This document shows, one piece after another, positions 17,717-27,420 of a stretch of DNA of 64,000 nt. The notes beneath the pieces were generated by a model. That model made no database searches and was not told the DNA's origin. It was given only the letters and a program-made list of their open reading frames with translations. Source of the stretch: Ruegeria sp. HKCCD4315 (GTDB lineage Bacteria; Pseudomonadota; Alphaproteobacteria; Rhodobacterales; Rhodobacteraceae); the NCBI RefSeq assembly GCF_013112245.1, contig NZ_WVRN01000001.1, positions 934,501 to 998,500 on the forward strand. The letters are read 5' to 3'. A program made the position numbers and the translations under genes. Position 1 is the stretch's first letter, and the number at the start of each line of letters is the position of its first letter.

Positions 17717-18058
17717 TTAAGAGGCACCATCGCCGCAAAACAACTCATATATCACTTCTAACATCCGTTTTGGACGATCGTCCGCCAAACGGTAGTAGAT
17801 TGCTTTACCTTCCCGTCTTGGGATGACCAAACCTTCCAATCGAAGGCGCGACAATTGCTGAGACACCGCGGCTTGCCTTGCGGACAAAAGCTCTTCCAAT
17901 TCTGTCACAGATTTCTCACCCGATACCAGGTGGCACAAGATCATCAAGCGCCCTTCATGGCTGATCGCCTTTAGAAAATTCGACGCACGTGTCGCGTTGC
18001 CGACCATGCGGTCAAAGTCTTCTTGGGACATGTCTTGTGACAGTTGGGGAAGTGCCAT
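17717..18058 (-). CDS. ArsR-family repressor, SqrR/BigR-like persulfide sensor
   Basis: 113-residue winged helix-turn-helix protein (recognition helix around LLSARQAAVSQQLSRLRLEGL). It lacks the ArsR arsenic motif but has two cysteines, C42 (LMILCHLV) and C108 (LFCGDG). Their position and spacing correspond to the two reactive cysteines of Rhodobacter capsulatus SqrR and Xylella BigR, which form a polysulfide bridge and release DNA when persulfide rises. Likely targets are the sulfur genes at 31.6-33.8 kb (persulfide dioxygenase, PmpAB), which have no regulator of their own; that link is inference. AAGGAAA precedes the ATG. Confidence 0.75.
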   Translation of the reverse strand: MALPQLSQDMSQEDFDRMVGNATRASNFLKAISHEGRLMILCHLVSGEKSVTELEELLSARQAAVSQQLSRLRLEGLVIPRREGKAIYYRLADDRPKRMLEVIYELFCGDGAS

Positions 18059-18425
18059 TGTTCTTTTTCCTTGCTAACCCATCAAGTGGGTCACGTTATT
18101 ACATTACAACGAACCTTTGCCGCGTTGCATCCACATACATGTTTCGGTCATTTTGCTCTATATGTATAAATCAAAATACCGTGATGCGTGAAAGGGAAAC
18201 AGAAGCCACCTTTCCCCCCTACCGCAACCAAAGGGCGTCGGTTGCGTTCCATCAGCCGTTTTTGAATGTGAACATCGGGTGCTGCCTTGCGCGTATTTGA
18301 TCACAGCACACATTCCTGCGTCGTTCTCACCTGCCCCCCTTGCAGCCCCCCCGAGCCGATACTAAGACTCGGGTAATACTTGTTGGGGTAGTGTCCCGAT
18401 CCATAGCAAAGCAGGCAGGTTCAGA
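18059..18425. other. Divergent intergenic region ArsR/clpP
   Basis: No gene seen. It must hold both promoters. On the clpP side, CCCGAG (18350-18355) and CTCGGG (18368-18373) form a hairpin, and CTTGTT at about 18378 may be part of a heat-shock (RpoH-type) promoter, which is common for clpP but not certain here. An AT-rich CTATATGTATAAAT near 18158 resembles the palindromic sequence upstream of the persulfide dioxygenase gene. Confidence 0.35.
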
Positions 18426-19058
18426 ATGTTCGATCCCGTAGATACTTACATGAATACGCTCGTTCCCATGGTCGTCGAGCAGACCAGCCGGGGCGAACGC
18501 GCTTACGATATTTTCTCGCGTCTTTTGAAAGAGCGGATCATCTTCATCAACGGCCCAATTCACGATGGTATGAGCCATTTGGTCGTTGCGCAGCTGTTGC
18601 ACCTTGAGGCCGAGAATCCGAATAAGGAAATTTCGATCTACATCAATTCCCCTGGTGGTGTGGTGACAAGCGGTTTATCGATTTACGATACAATGCAGTA
18701 CATTAAGCCGAAATGTTCCACATTGGTGATCGGTCAGGCGGCATCGATGGGGTCGGTTCTATTGGCTGGTGGTGAGAAAGGGATGCGCTTTTCGCTGCCC
18801 AACAGCCGGATCATGGTTCACCAGCCCAGTGGTGGCTATCAGGGTCAGGCAAGCGATATCATGATCCATGCGGCCGAAACACAAAAGCTGAAGGATCGCC
18901 TGTATGACATTTACGTGCGTCATACCGGGCAGACTAAAAAGGCGGTTGAAAAGGCGCTGGACCGTGACAACTTCATGAGCCCGGAAGAAGCGAAAGACTG
19001 GGGCCACATCGATGAAATCGTCGAAAACCGTGCAAAAATGGACACGGAAGAGGCCTAA
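18426..19058 (+). CDS. clpP: ATP-dependent Clp protease proteolytic subunit
   Basis: 210 residues, full length. Catalytic Ser is in [12 protein letters not shown], His in [15 protein letters not shown] and the Asp downstream in DRDNF, the usual ClpP triad region. ClpP forms a double heptamer and degrades substrates fed by ClpX or ClpA. clpX follows 131 bases downstream with a hairpin between them. Confidence 0.97.
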   Translation: MFDPVDTYMNTLVPMVVEQTSRGERAYDIFSRLLKERIIFINGPIHDGMSHLVVAQLLHLEAENPNKEISIYINSPGGVVTSGLSIYDTMQYIKPKCSTLVIGQAASMGSVLLAGGEKGMRFSLPNSRIMVHQPSGGYQGQASDIMIHAAETQKLKDRLYDIYVRHTGQTKKAVEKALDRDNFMSPEEAKDWGHIDEIVENRAKMDTEEA

Positions 19059-19068
19059 GGCCAGTGCT

Positions 19069-19085
19069 CCGCGCCATCGGCGCGG
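19069..19085 (+). terminator. Hairpin between clpP and clpX
   Basis: CCGCGCC-ATC-GGCGCGG is a perfect 7-bp stem right after clpP, followed by GGGTCATTTTG. The weak T-run suggests partial termination, leaving read-through to clpX. Confidence 0.5.
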
Positions 19086-19189
19086 GGGTCATTTTGAGAT
19101 TGTAGCCGCCAGAGTGCTGGCCTAAGCTGCACAAACAGGCGTAAGCGCATCCCTGCCGGGGTGCAGGGACGAGGCCCGAAAGGTATATC

Positions 19190-20458
19190 ATGGCGACGAA
19201 TTCAGGCGGCGACGGGAAGAACACGCTCTACTGCAGTTTCTGCGGGAAAAGCCAGCATGAGGTGCGAAAACTGATCGCGGGCCCGACCGTGTTCATCTGC
19301 GATGAATGCGTCGAACTATGCATGGACATCATCCGTGAAGAGACCAAGGCCAGCGGGCTGAAGTCGTCTGATGGTGTGCCCACGCCCAAAGACATCTGCG
19401 AGGTTCTGGACGACTACGTGATCGGGCAGGCAACCGCTAAGCGCGTTCTGTCCGTTGCGGTTCACAACCATTACAAACGTCTGAACCATGCTCAGAAAGC
19501 CGGCAGCGACATTGAACTGGCGAAATCCAATATCCTGCTGATTGGCCCAACAGGGTGCGGTAAGACCCTTCTGGCGCAGACACTGGCCCGTATTCTGGAC
19601 GTGCCATTCACCATGGCTGATGCAACGACGCTGACTGAAGCGGGCTATGTGGGCGAAGATGTCGAAAACATCATCCTCAAGCTGCTTCAGGCCAGCGAAT
19701 ACAACGTCGAACGCGCGCAACGCGGCATCGTCTATATCGACGAGGTCGACAAGATCACGCGCAAGTCTGAAAACCCGTCGATCACACGGGACGTTTCGGG
19801 CGAGGGCGTGCAGCAAGCCTTGCTGAAACTGATGGAAGGCACCGTGGCCAGCGTTCCTCCGCAAGGCGGACGCAAACATCCGCAGCAGGAATTTCTGCAG
19901 GTGGATACCACCAACATTCTGTTCATCTGCGGTGGTGCCTTTGCTGGTCTGGACAAGATCATCGCGCAGCGCGGCAAAGGCTCGGCCATGGGTTTTGGTG
20001 CCGATGTGCGTGACAATGACGACCGCGGCGTAGGCGAGATTTTCAAGGATCTTGAGCCAGAAGATTTGCTGAAATTCGGCTTGATCCCCGAGTTTGTGGG
20101 ACGTTTGCCGGTTCTGGCAACTTTGGAAGATCTGGACGAAGACGCATTGGTCACGATCCTGACCAAGCCCAAGAACGCTTTGGTCAAGCAGTATCAGCGC
20201 TTGTTCGAATTGGAAGATGTCGAACTCGACTTCACGGATGATGCGCTGAAATCTATAGCCAAGAAGGCGATTGAGCGCAAAACCGGTGCACGAGGCTTGC
20301 GGTCGATCCTGGAAGACATTCTGCTGGATACCATGTTCGAACTGCCGGGCATGAAGAACGTCAGTGAAGTTGTCGTGAACGAAGAGGCGGTATCGTCCGA
20401 GTCACAACCACTGTTCATCTATGCAGACGCAGCGCCGGAATCTGCATCCGCAGGTTAA
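19190..20458 (+). CDS. clpX: ATP-dependent Clp protease ATP-binding subunit ClpX
   Basis: 422 residues. N-terminal zinc-binding domain with CSFCGKSQ and FICDEC (two Cys pairs); Walker [16 protein letters not shown]; Walker [12 protein letters not shown]; pore loop [10 protein letters not shown]; and sensor regions [25 protein letters not shown] at the end. It is the hexameric AAA+ unfoldase partner of ClpP, in the same transcription direction and order as in most proteobacteria. Confidence 0.98.
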   Translation: MATNSGGDGKNTLYCSFCGKSQHEVRKLIAGPTVFICDECVELCMDIIREETKASGLKSSDGVPTPKDICEVLDDYVIGQATAKRVLSVAVHNHYKRLNHAQKAGSDIELAKSNILLIGPTGCGKTLLAQTLARILDVPFTMADATTLTEAGYVGEDVENIILKLLQASEYNVERAQRGIVYIDEVDKITRKSENPSITRDVSGEGVQQALLKLMEGTVASVPPQGGRKHPQQEFLQVDTTNILFICGGAFAGLDKIIAQRGKGSAMGFGADVRDNDDRGVGEIFKDLEPEDLLKFGLIPEFVGRLPVLATLEDLDEDALVTILTKPKNALVKQYQRLFELEDVELDFTDDALKSIAKKAIERKTGARGLRSILEDILLDTMFELPGMKNVSEVVVNEEAVSSESQPLFIYADAAPESASAG

Positions 20459-20487
20459 TAGCAATTCACGGGTGTTGGATTTGACAA

Positions 20488-20520
20488 GACAGTAGGGGGC
20501 TCTGCCCCCGCTGTCGTTTT
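20488..20520 (+). terminator. Intrinsic terminator after clpX
   Basis: GACAG-TA-GGGGGC, loop TCT, GCCCCC-G-CTGTC followed by GTTTT. A strong GC-rich stem with T-run ending at 20520. Confidence 0.85.
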
Positions 20521-20619
20521 ACCAGTGTCCCCGAGACAGTTGCGGCCTGAGAACTGGCGATTGCCTTTTTTCGTTTGTTGCAGTGGTCTTGGGCTTGCGA
20601 TCAACGAAGAGGAAGCGGC

Positions 20620-20982
20620 ATGGCGATTCAGCGGATCTCATCCGGCGGTGAATTCGAAGCAAAAGTTGGATACTGCCGTGCGGTTGTCGCGGGCGGCTGG
20701 GTTCACGTGGCCGGAACAGTGGGGCAGGGTGAAGATATTGTGGCGCAGTGTCGCTCCGCGCTGAGCATCATTGAAACTGCTCTGCAAAAGGCAGGTGCAG
20801 GATTCGAGGATGTGGTTCGGGTGACATACATGTTGCCGGATCGCACAGAGTTTGAGCCTTGCTGGCCCATTCTGGCGGACACCTTCGGCGCAAATCCTCC
20901 GGCTGCGACCATGATTGAATGTGGATTGATCTATCCGAAATACAGGATCGAGATCGAAGTGACCGCGTTTCTGCCGGAGTGA
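20620..20982 (+). CDS. RidA family protein
   Basis: 120 residues of the YjgF/YER057c/UK114 (Rid) family, with the fold-typical [27 protein letters not shown] and [15 protein letters not shown] segments. Canonical RidA hydrolyses reactive enamine/imine intermediates and needs the Arg near the C-terminus (about R105 in E. coli). Here the equivalent region reads [11 protein letters not shown], and the Arg may be retained or shifted, so activity is uncertain. It is likely a non-RidA Rid subgroup member. The start at 20620 ([10 protein letters not shown]) follows GAGGAAGCGGC. Confidence 0.8.
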   Translation: MAIQRISSGGEFEAKVGYCRAVVAGGWVHVAGTVGQGEDIVAQCRSALSIIETALQKAGAGFEDVVRVTYMLPDRTEFEPCWPILADTFGANPPAATMIECGLIYPKYRIEIEVTAFLPE

Positions 20983-21062
20983 CGCTTGCGGCACCAGGGG
21001 CACTGGACCTTGGCGAGCCTTTGGTCCATACCTTTTCTCGACCGAAATGCCGGAGGCACCCG

Positions 21063-21446
21063 ATGGGAATCCTGAACAGTCTTTTGCGAGCCGTAACCTG
21101 GTGGAATGGGTCCACTCTGAACACGCAGATTTACACTTCGCGAAAAGGCGTCAAAGTCGGCGAAGACAATGAAGGCAATGTTTTTTATCGCACAGCGGAC
21201 GACAGCAAACGCTGGGTGATCTTCAACGGTGAGGCTGAAGCCAGCCGAGTTGATCCCGAATGGCACGGTTGGTTGCATCGCACCTGGGATGAGCCTCCGA
21301 CGGATAAGCCTTTGCCGCATAAATCCTGGGAAAAGCCGCATCAGGAAAACCTGACCGGTACTGCTATGGCTTATGCGCCAGCAGGTTCGCTGCGTCGGGC
21401 CGAGCCGGTAGAACGCAAGGATTATGAGGCCTGGAGCCCAGAATAA
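21063..21446 (+). CDS. NADH:ubiquinone oxidoreductase subunit NDUFA12 homologue
   Basis: 127 residues resembling the alphaproteobacterial/mitochondrial complex I accessory subunit NDUFA12 (B17.2): [30 protein letters not shown] near the N-terminus, [30 protein letters not shown] in the middle, and a Pro-rich tail. It sits on the peripheral arm of complex I. The gene is away from the nuo operon, as in most Rhodobacteraceae, and next to mlaD and a DUF2155 gene, a known arrangement. Start at 21063. Confidence 0.92.
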   Translation: MGILNSLLRAVTWWNGSTLNTQIYTSRKGVKVGEDNEGNVFYRTADDSKRWVIFNGEAEASRVDPEWHGWLHRTWDEPPTDKPLPHKSWEKPHQENLTGTAMAYAPAGSLRRAEPVERKDYEAWSPE

Positions 21447-21457
21447 GCGAGGCGAAC

Positions 21458-21910
21458 ATGTCGAGCCATAATTGGACCGAAGTATTTGTCGGTGGCGTCG
21501 TGTTGGCCGGCGCTCTGGCATTTGGCGTTTACGCCAGCCAATCGACGGGCTTGTCGCAAGGCGCGGCCGGGTACGAACTTGGTGCGTCTTTCAGGTCGCT
21601 GGAAGGGGTTGGTGTTGGCACGGATGTCCGTCTTGCAGGCGTCAAGATTGGAACGGTAACCGGTGTGACGCTGAACGCGGATACCTATCGTGCAGACACG
21701 ACCTTCACCATTGCCGATGGCATCCTAGTGCCGGATGACAGCGCTATTGTGATCTCGTCCGAGGGGCTGCTGGGTGGCAATTTCGTCGAAGTTATGCCCG
21801 GCGGGTCGCCATTCTATTTCGAACCCGGAGACGAGATCGAAGATACACAAGGCGCGGTCAGCCTGATCTCTCTGCTGGTCAAGTTTGTGGCCGGAGATGG
21901 CAGCGAATGA
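21458..21910 (+). CDS. mlaD: Outer membrane lipid asymmetry transporter subunit MlaD
   Basis: 150 residues: one N-terminal membrane helix (VFVGGVVLAGALAFGVY), then an MCE domain (YELGASFRSLEGVGVGTDVRLAGVKIGTVTGV). MlaD hexamers are the periplasmic lipid-binding part of the Mla ABC transporter that moves phospholipids between membranes. mlaE/F/B are not here, so the subunit is encoded apart from them. Stop overlaps the next start by 4 bases (ATGA). Confidence 0.88.
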   Translation: MSSHNWTEVFVGGVVLAGALAFGVYASQSTGLSQGAAGYELGASFRSLEGVGVGTDVRLAGVKIGTVTGVTLNADTYRADTTFTIADGILVPDDSAIVISSEGLLGGNFVEVMPGGSPFYFEPGDEIEDTQGAVSLISLLVKFVAGDGSE

Positions 21911-22275
21911 TCCGTGCTGCTTTGATTGCCCTTCTTTTGGTCGGAACCAGTGTTGTTGCTCAGCAAAAGGTCCAGTCCGGTCCGGGGGCCATGCTGCGCG
22001 GGCTGGACAAAGTCAGCGGTCAGACCGTTGATGTTGAAATGCAAATCGGTGAGACCGAAGCTGTTTTCGGCTTGGATGTTGCGTTGGGGGATTGCCGCTA
22101 TCCAGTTGATAACCCGACGGGTGACGCGTTTGCCTATCTTACGATTTGGGAAACGGGGAAAGCTGATCAGTTGTTTGACGGCTGGATGATTGCGACATCC
22201 CCAGCCCTGAACGCGCTGGACCATGCGCGTTATGATGTCTGGGTGATCCGCTGTATCACACCCGCTGCGGACTGA
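21907..22275 (+). CDS. DUF2155 exported protein
   Basis: 122 residues. Signal peptide MIRAALIALLLVGTSVVAQ; the mature domain has LRGLDKVSGQTVDVEMQIGE, the CRYP cysteine and WVIRCI cysteine, and FDGWMIATSPALNALDH, typical of DUF2155 (alphaproteobacteria; function unknown). It is translationally coupled to mlaD and overlaps the convergent aat gene by 46 bases. Confidence 0.85.
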   Translation: MIRAALIALLLVGTSVVAQQKVQSGPGAMLRGLDKVSGQTVDVEMQIGETEAVFGLDVALGDCRYPVDNPTGDAFAYLTIWETGKADQLFDGWMIATSPALNALDHARYDVWVIRCITPAAD

Positions 22276-22862
22276 TCGATTGACGCCTTGAAATCGGCGC
22301 CGAGATTCAGAGCCTCTTCAAGTTCTCTTTTGTAAGCGCTGCGCGGGATTTCGATAGCGCCAAGGGACGCCAGATGCGCAGTCAGAAACTGCGTATCGAA
22401 CAGGTGGAATCCGGTTTGTCGCAGGCGGTCCACAAGATAGGCAAGGGCGATTTTCGACGCATCGGTGCGGCGTGAGAACATGCTTTCCCCGAAGAATGCA
22501 GCCCCCAAGGTTACACCATAGACACCGCCCACAAGTGCGGCTCCGTCCCAGACTTCGAGAGAATGGGCATAGCCTGTTTGATGCAATTGGCGGTACAGAT
22601 CGTGCAGCTCTGCGTTGATCCAGGTGTCGGCCCGGTCGGCACAGCCATCCACGACGCCGGAAAAGTCCTGATCTATCGTGATTTCGAACCCGCAATTGCG
22701 GATGCGGCGTGAAAGACTACGGGAGACATGGAACCCGTCCAACGGAAAGACGCCGCGAAATTTTGGATCGACCCAGAACAGCTCGGGGTCATCGCGGTGT
22801 TCGGCCATCGGGAAAATGCCGATGGAGTACCCGTGCAGCAAAAGTTCAGCGGATAGGCTCAT
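22230..22862 (-). CDS. aat: Leucyl/phenylalanyl-tRNA-protein transferase
   Basis: 210 residues, slightly short but within range. Conserved blocks: LLLHGYSIGIFPMAEHRDDPELFWVDPKFRGVFPLDGFHVSRSL, AWINAE-like TWINAELHDLYRQLHQTGYAHSLEVW and GESMFSRRTDASKIALAYLVDRL. It adds Leu or Phe to N-terminal Arg/Lys, marking proteins for ClpAP/ClpS degradation (N-degron pathway). It is the third gene after accB-accC on this strand, with a hairpin before it. The 3' end lies inside the DUF2155 gene on the other strand. Confidence 0.93.
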   Translation of the reverse strand: MSLSAELLLHGYSIGIFPMAEHRDDPELFWVDPKFRGVFPLDGFHVSRSLSRRIRNCGFEITIDQDFSGVVDGCADRADTWINAELHDLYRQLHQTGYAHSLEVWDGAALVGGVYGVTLGAAFFGESMFSRRTDASKIALAYLVDRLRQTGFHLFDTQFLTAHLASLGAIEIPRSAYKRELEEALNLGADFKASIDQSAAGVIQRITQTS

Positions 22863-22876
22863 TTTGGGTAAGAGGG

Positions 22877-22902
22877 AACCGGAAGGCGTGCGCCCTCCGG
22901 TT
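22877..22902. terminator. Hairpin between accC and aat
   Basis: AACCGGA-A-GGCG and CGCC-C-TCCGGTT pair with one mismatch, giving an 11-bp stem in the 51-base gap. Termination of accBC is likely but read-through to aat is possible; no long T-run is visible. Confidence 0.5.
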
Positions 22903-22913
22903 CTTGGAGGTTA

Positions 22914-24260
22914 CTATTCCATATTCTCCGCAAGCCAGCGCTCCAGCCAGTGGATGTTGTAGTCGCCGCTGTGCAGGTCGGGTTCCTGCAGCAGGGCATG
23001 GAACAGAGGCACTGTGGTATCGATTCCGTCCACGATCAACTCTCCCAATGCGCGTTCCAGCCGCGCCAGCGCTTCGGCCCGGTCGCGGCCTTGAACGATC
23101 AGCTTAGCGATCAGCGAGTCATAGTAGGGCGGGATTGAATATCCGTCATAAAGCGCTGAATCCATCCGCACGCCCAGACCACCCGGCGCGTGATATGCGG
23201 TAATTTTACCCGGACAAGGCGAGAAATTCGGCAGCTTTTCCGCGTTGATCCGCACCTCAATGGCGTGGCCGTTGATTTCCAGATCATCTTGCCCAAATGA
23301 CATCGGCTCGCCTGCGGCCACGCGGATTTGCTCGCGCACCAGATCGACGCCAAAGATGCCTTCTGTTACCGGATGCTCCACCTGAAGGCGGGTGTTCATT
23401 TCGATGAAATAGAACTCGCCATTCTCATAGAGGAACTCGATGGTGCCCGCGCCGATATAGTTGATCTTGGCCACGGCGTCGGCACAGATCTTGCCGATCC
23501 TAGCCCGTTCTTTGGGGGTGATGCAGGGGCCGGGGGCCTCTTCAAACACTTTCTGGTGCCGGCGCTGCAACGAGCAGTCGCGTTCACCCAAATGCACCGC
23601 TTTACCCTTGCCGTCGCCGAAGACCTGAATTTCGATATGGCGCGGCGTGGTCAGGTATTTCTCGATATAGACCTCGTCATTGCCAAAGGCGGCCTTGCCT
23701 TCTGCACGCGCGGTCATAAAGGCGCTTTCCATTTCATCCGCATTCATCGCGACCTTCATGCCGCGACCGCCGCCACCGGCGGTGGCTTTGATGATGACCG
23801 GATAGCCGAATTCCTCACCGATGCGCTTGGCGTCTTCCAATGTGGGTACGCCACCGTCAGATCCGGGCACGCAAGGCACGCCCAGTGCTTTCATCGTGTC
23901 TTTAGCGGTGATCTTGTCGCCCATCACGCGGATATGCTCGGCGGTGGGGCCGATAAACGTGATGTCGTGATCTTCGACAATCTGCACGAATTCGGCATTC
24001 TCGGACAAGAAGCCATAGCCGGGGTGTATGGCCTGTGCACCAGTGATCTCGCATGCCGAAATGATGGCAGGCACGGACAGATAACTTTGCGGGCTGGGCG
24101 GAGGACCAATGCAGACCGATTCGTCCGCCATGCGTACATGCATCGCGTCGCTGTCGGCGGTGGAATGGACGGCGACCGTCTTTATCCCCATCTCGCGGGC
24201 AGCGCGGATGACGCGCAGGGCGATCTCGCCTCGGTTGGCAATCAGGATCTTGTCGAACAT
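22914..24260 (-). CDS. accC: Acetyl-CoA carboxylase, biotin carboxylase subunit
   Basis: 448 residues, standard. N-terminal [25 protein letters not shown], glycine-rich ATP-grasp loop [45 protein letters not shown] and [14 protein letters not shown] are all present. It carboxylates biotin on AccB with bicarbonate and ATP, the first half-reaction of fatty acid synthesis. It follows accB by 9 bases in one operon. Confidence 0.98.
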   Translation of the reverse strand: MFDKILIANRGEIALRVIRAAREMGIKTVAVHSTADSDAMHVRMADESVCIGPPPSPQSYLSVPAIISACEITGAQAIHPGYGFLSENAEFVQIVEDHDITFIGPTAEHIRVMGDKITAKDTMKALGVPCVPGSDGGVPTLEDAKRIGEEFGYPVIIKATAGGGGRGMKVAMNADEMESAFMTARAEGKAAFGNDEVYIEKYLTTPRHIEIQVFGDGKGKAVHLGERDCSLQRRHQKVFEEAPGPCITPKERARIGKICADAVAKINYIGAGTIEFLYENGEFYFIEMNTRLQVEHPVTEGIFGVDLVREQIRVAAGEPMSFGQDDLEINGHAIEVRINAEKLPNFSPCPGKITAYHAPGGLGVRMDSALYDGYSIPPYYDSLIAKLIVQGRDRAEALARLERALGELIVDGIDTTVPLFHALLQEPDLHSGDYNIHWLERWLAENME

Positions 24261-24269
24261 GGGCCCGCC

Positions 24270-24770
24270 TTACTCGATGATGACCAAAGGAGTGCCGAAT
24301 TCCACAGCGTCGCCATCACCGACCAGAATGCGTTTGATCGTGCCCGATTTTGGGGCGTGGATGTGGTTCATGGTTTTCATCGCTTCGACGATCAGCAGCG
24401 TGTCGCCTTCCGAGACCGCAGCGCCAACGGAGATAAATGCAGGCGCACCGGGTTCAGGCTGCATATAGACCGTTCCAACCATGGGTGAGGTCACAGCACC
24501 GGGATGGCTGGCAGGGTCTTCCTGCGCCGCTGGAGCTTCGGCAGCGGCAGGGGCGGCCGCAGGGGCGACAACTGGAGCAGGGGCTGCGGCGGGCACCGCG
24601 ACCTGAACCGGAGCGGCAGCGGCCTGTGTCATACGGCTGACGCGTACGTTCAGGCTGTCTTCTTCGCCGTATTCGCGTTTGACCTGCAACTCGGTCAGGT
24701 CGTTTTCGCGCAGCAATTCAGCCAGAGCCTTGATGAATGCCACATCCGCTTCGTGTTTGGTATCTGTCAT
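24270..24770 (-). CDS. accB: Biotin carboxyl carrier protein of acetyl-CoA carboxylase
   Basis: 166 residues. N-terminal helical region, Ala/Pro-rich linker (about residues 65-95), then a biotinyl domain with [13 protein letters not shown]; the Lys of EAMKT carries biotin. The start at 24770 ([12 protein letters not shown]) follows GTCGAGGACACTC; the longer frame to 24824 is unlikely. First gene of accB-accC. Confidence 0.96.
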   Translation of the reverse strand: MTDTKHEADVAFIKALAELLRENDLTELQVKREYGEEDSLNVRVSRMTQAAAAPVQVAVPAAAPAPVVAPAAAPAAAEAPAAQEDPASHPGAVTSPMVGTVYMQPEPGAPAFISVGAAVSEGDTLLIVEAMKTMNHIHAPKSGTIKRILVGDGDAVEFGTPLVIIE

Positions 24771-24920
24771 GAGTGTCCTCGACGGTTCCCCTTTGGCCCG
24801 TCTGTTTTTGCGGGCTCTGATCAAATTACGCAGCGTTATAGGCCAAGCAGCGGTGCATGAAAAGCGCCGACTCGCACCATCACGAACTGGTTTGCCGCTT
24901 AATTTAAAGGGCCGATTGAC

Positions 24921-25457
24921 TTACAGGGGCATCCCCGACAGCTTCGCGACCAGTTCAGACAGCTTTCGTGCGCCAAATTTTTCAAGCAACCGGGCGCGAT
25001 AGGCTTCGATCGTGCGATAGCTCAGCCCCAATTCTGCGCCGATTTCCTTGGCCGACAAACCGCGGCAGGACAAGATGGCCACTTCGCGTTCACGCACTGT
25101 CAATTCAACCAGAGGTCGTTCTTCTGAGATATCCGAAAAACTCCAGATGCCGTGCCGAAACGGATCATCGGGGGTCAGTGATCGACCGCGCGCGCGACAC
25201 CAGAACAGATCGCCATCGCGCCGTCTCATGACGCGTTCGTCAGTGTAATAGCCGGTGTCGCGCATGACCTGCAGGCTGCGCTCTCCGATCCGTTCCCAAT
25301 CGGCGACTGAAGGATAAAGGTGCAGCAGTGGCATGTTGCGATAGTCGGCTTCTTCGCCACCGAACGTGCGCGCGAATTGCAGATTGCAGCGCCGGATAAT
25401 CCGGTTTTCAAGCTCTACAAGGCCGATGGGCGCATATTCGAAGGCTGGGTCGCTCAT
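24921..25457 (-). CDS. PAS-LuxR family transcriptional regulator
   Basis: 178 residues. A PAS-like sensor region (FEYAPIGLVELENRIIRRCNLQFARTFGG ... RRDGDLFWCRARGRSL) occupies about residues 1-112. A LuxR-type helix-turn-helix follows (LTVREREVAILSCRGLSAKEIGAELGLSYRTIEAYRARLLEKFGA). It has no receiver phosphorylation site, so control is through the PAS domain. It lies after accBC's start region with its own unit; targets unknown. Confidence 0.8.
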   Translation of the reverse strand: MSDPAFEYAPIGLVELENRIIRRCNLQFARTFGGEEADYRNMPLLHLYPSVADWERIGERSLQVMRDTGYYTDERVMRRRDGDLFWCRARGRSLTPDDPFRHGIWSFSDISEERPLVELTVREREVAILSCRGLSAKEIGAELGLSYRTIEAYRARLLEKFGARKLSELVAKLSGMPL

Positions 25458-25669
25458 ACGGGTATCGTGCCGGGAAACTGCGCAGAAGAGAAGGGGGGAA
25501 GGGCTTTATCGTGTGATAACGACAAGTCATCCCTGTGTGGTGACCACGCTGGCTTTGTTAAAATTGTAAATCAGGATTGAAAACTTTGAACTAAACCTCA
25601 GAAATATATAACATGTTTCGATAATAATTTTCGCAATCTCGGCTTAACCTTAGCCAGGAGGATGCAAGC

Positions 25670-26962
25670 ATGCGAGATACTTTGACGGGAAGCCGTATCC
25701 GAGAGAGGCGGCAGATTGCCGGGCTCAGGCAAGCTGAATTGGCGCGGTTGGCTGGGATTTCGGCCTCTTACCTGAACTTGATCGAACATAATCGGCGTCG
25801 GATCGGGGGCAAGCTGCTGGTGGACATCGCAGCGGCCTTGTCGGTAGAGCCTTCGGTGCTGACAAAGGGGATCGAAGCCACATTGGTGTCGGCCCTGCGC
25901 GAAGCAGCGGATGATGCGGTTGGTCAGACCGCCGAATTGGACGCTCTGGAAGAGTTCGCCGGACGCTTTCCAGGCTGGGCCGGGGTGCTGGCACAGATGC
26001 ATCGCCGTGTCGTCTCGTTGGAACGCAATGTCGAGATGCTGTCTGACCGGCTGACCCATGATCCTCAGCTGGCGGCCTCGATGCACGAGGTCTTGTCAAC
26101 AGCAGCAGCGATTCGATCTACGGCCGCGATTCTTGCAGACACCGAGGATATCGAGGCTGAATGGCGTGAACGGTTTCATAAGAACCTGCACCAGGATGCC
26201 GAACGATTGGCAGGCAGTTCCAAGGCGCTGGTGACGTTTCTGGACGAAAGCGATACGGCAGTCGACCCGCGCGGTGTACCTTTGGAAGAGGTCGAAGCGT
26301 TCTTTCAGGCGCGTGATTACACTTTCCCGGAATTGGAGGGTCGAGGTGAGGCTGATATCGTTGACCTGAGTGACCTTAACACTGCGGCGGCCCGAGCCGT
26401 CGCACGTGATATGTTGGAAACACTGAGCGCTGACGCACAAGCCATGCCAATGGATGCGGTTGCTTCGTTTGTTCAGGACGCTGGCCCGGATCCGATTAAC
26501 CTTGCGCGCCACTTTTCTGTGGACATGGCAACGGTCCTGAGACGCTTGGCATGTTTGCCCGAAAGTGTTGTGTCTGGCCCGATCGGCTTGGTGCTGTGCG
26601 ATGCGTCCGGCAGCATCTTGTTCCTCAAGCCGGTTCCGGGATTTGCCATGCCAAGACATGGCGAGGCTTGCCCCCTTTGGCCAGTTTTTACTGCTTTGAA
26701 CCGCCCCCTGGTGCCGGTGCGCAAGCGCGTTGTGCAGACTGGACGGGCCTCGGCCACGTTTGAGTGTTTCGCGTATGCCTGGCCGCATTCTGTGGCCGGG
26801 TACGATCAAGATCCAGCCTATCGATCTGTCATGTTGGTGCGCCCCGAGCCGGAAACAGCTTTCGAACCAGCAGTTACCGAGGTTGGACCTAATTGTCGGG
26901 TCTGCCCCCGCAATGATTGCACAGCACGCCGCGAGCCGTCGATTTTGAGCGAAGGTTTTTGA
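25670..26962 (+). CDS. XRE-family short-chain fatty acyl-CoA regulator (ScfR-like)
   Basis: 430 residues. N-terminal XRE helix-turn-helix (RIRERRQIAGLRQAELARLAGISASYLNLIEHNRRR), a long helical middle and a C-terminal sensor domain ending in CRVCPRNDCTARREPSI. The conserved Cys cluster is typical of the DUF2083-type regulators (RamB, ScfR, PrpC regulators). Such proteins control glyoxylate/propionate/acetate metabolism in response to acyl-CoA. Next to a receiver and an SSS-type sensor kinase, which often control acetate use, this forms a carbon-sensing block. CAGGAGGAT ribosome site. Confidence 0.75.
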   Translation: MRDTLTGSRIRERRQIAGLRQAELARLAGISASYLNLIEHNRRRIGGKLLVDIAAALSVEPSVLTKGIEATLVSALREAADDAVGQTAELDALEEFAGRFPGWAGVLAQMHRRVVSLERNVEMLSDRLTHDPQLAASMHEVLSTAAAIRSTAAILADTEDIEAEWRERFHKNLHQDAERLAGSSKALVTFLDESDTAVDPRGVPLEEVEAFFQARDYTFPELEGRGEADIVDLSDLNTAAARAVARDMLETLSADAQAMPMDAVASFVQDAGPDPINLARHFSVDMATVLRRLACLPESVVSGPIGLVLCDASGSILFLKPVPGFAMPRHGEACPLWPVFTALNRPLVPVRKRVVQTGRASATFECFAYAWPHSVAGYDQDPAYRSVMLVRPEPETAFEPAVTEVGPNCRVCPRNDCTARREPSILSEGF

Positions 26963-27039
26963 CACTTTCCTGACAGAACGCTTAATCTGGCTACGACCGG
27001 CCAAGGGATGGGCGACCGGTCTTGGGAGGAACTGAAAAT

Positions 27040-27420
27040 ATGAGCCGTAAGGTTCTGTTGATCGAGGACGAGCCGAATATCGCCGAGGCAATCCGGTTCC
27101 TGCTGACCCGCGAGGGTTGGCAGGTCGAGATTCACGGCGACGGTGCCGACGCGCTTCAGGTAATTCAGGGCGCACAGCCTGATCTGGTCATTCTGGATGT
27201 CATGCTGCCGGGCAAAAGCGGCATGGATGTTCTGCGTGATCTGAGAGAGATGGAAGAGCTGTCTGGTCTTCCTGTACTTATGCTGACGGCGCGCGGACAG
27301 TCGCGCGACCGGGAAATGGCGGAAAATGCAGGTGTCAGCCGATTTATGACGAAACCGTTTTCCAACGCCGAAGTGCTGACGGCTGTGCGTGACCTTCATG
27401 CGCAGGCGACGCGACTATAA
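27040..27420 (+). CDS. Single-domain response regulator
   Basis: 126 residues consisting of one receiver domain. Acidic pocket LLIEDEPN, phosphorylated Asp 53 in LVILDVMLPGKSG, and conserved Lys in MTKPFSN. No output domain. Start at 27040 after GGGAGGAACTG. Next to the SSS-type kinase (two genes downstream), its likely phosphodonor. ATG of the next gene overlaps its stop (TAATG). Confidence 0.9.
   Translation: MSRKVLLIEDEPNIAEAIRFLLTREGWQVEIHGDGADALQVIQGAQPDLVILDVMLPGKSGMDVLRDLREMEELSGLPVLMLTARGQSRDREMAENAGVSRFMTKPFSNAEVLTAVRDLHAQATRL

Noticed and set aside
23328..24488. Plus-strand open frame of 386 codons opposite accC
   Set aside because: Antisense shadow of accC and accB; protein is low in sense and has no motif.
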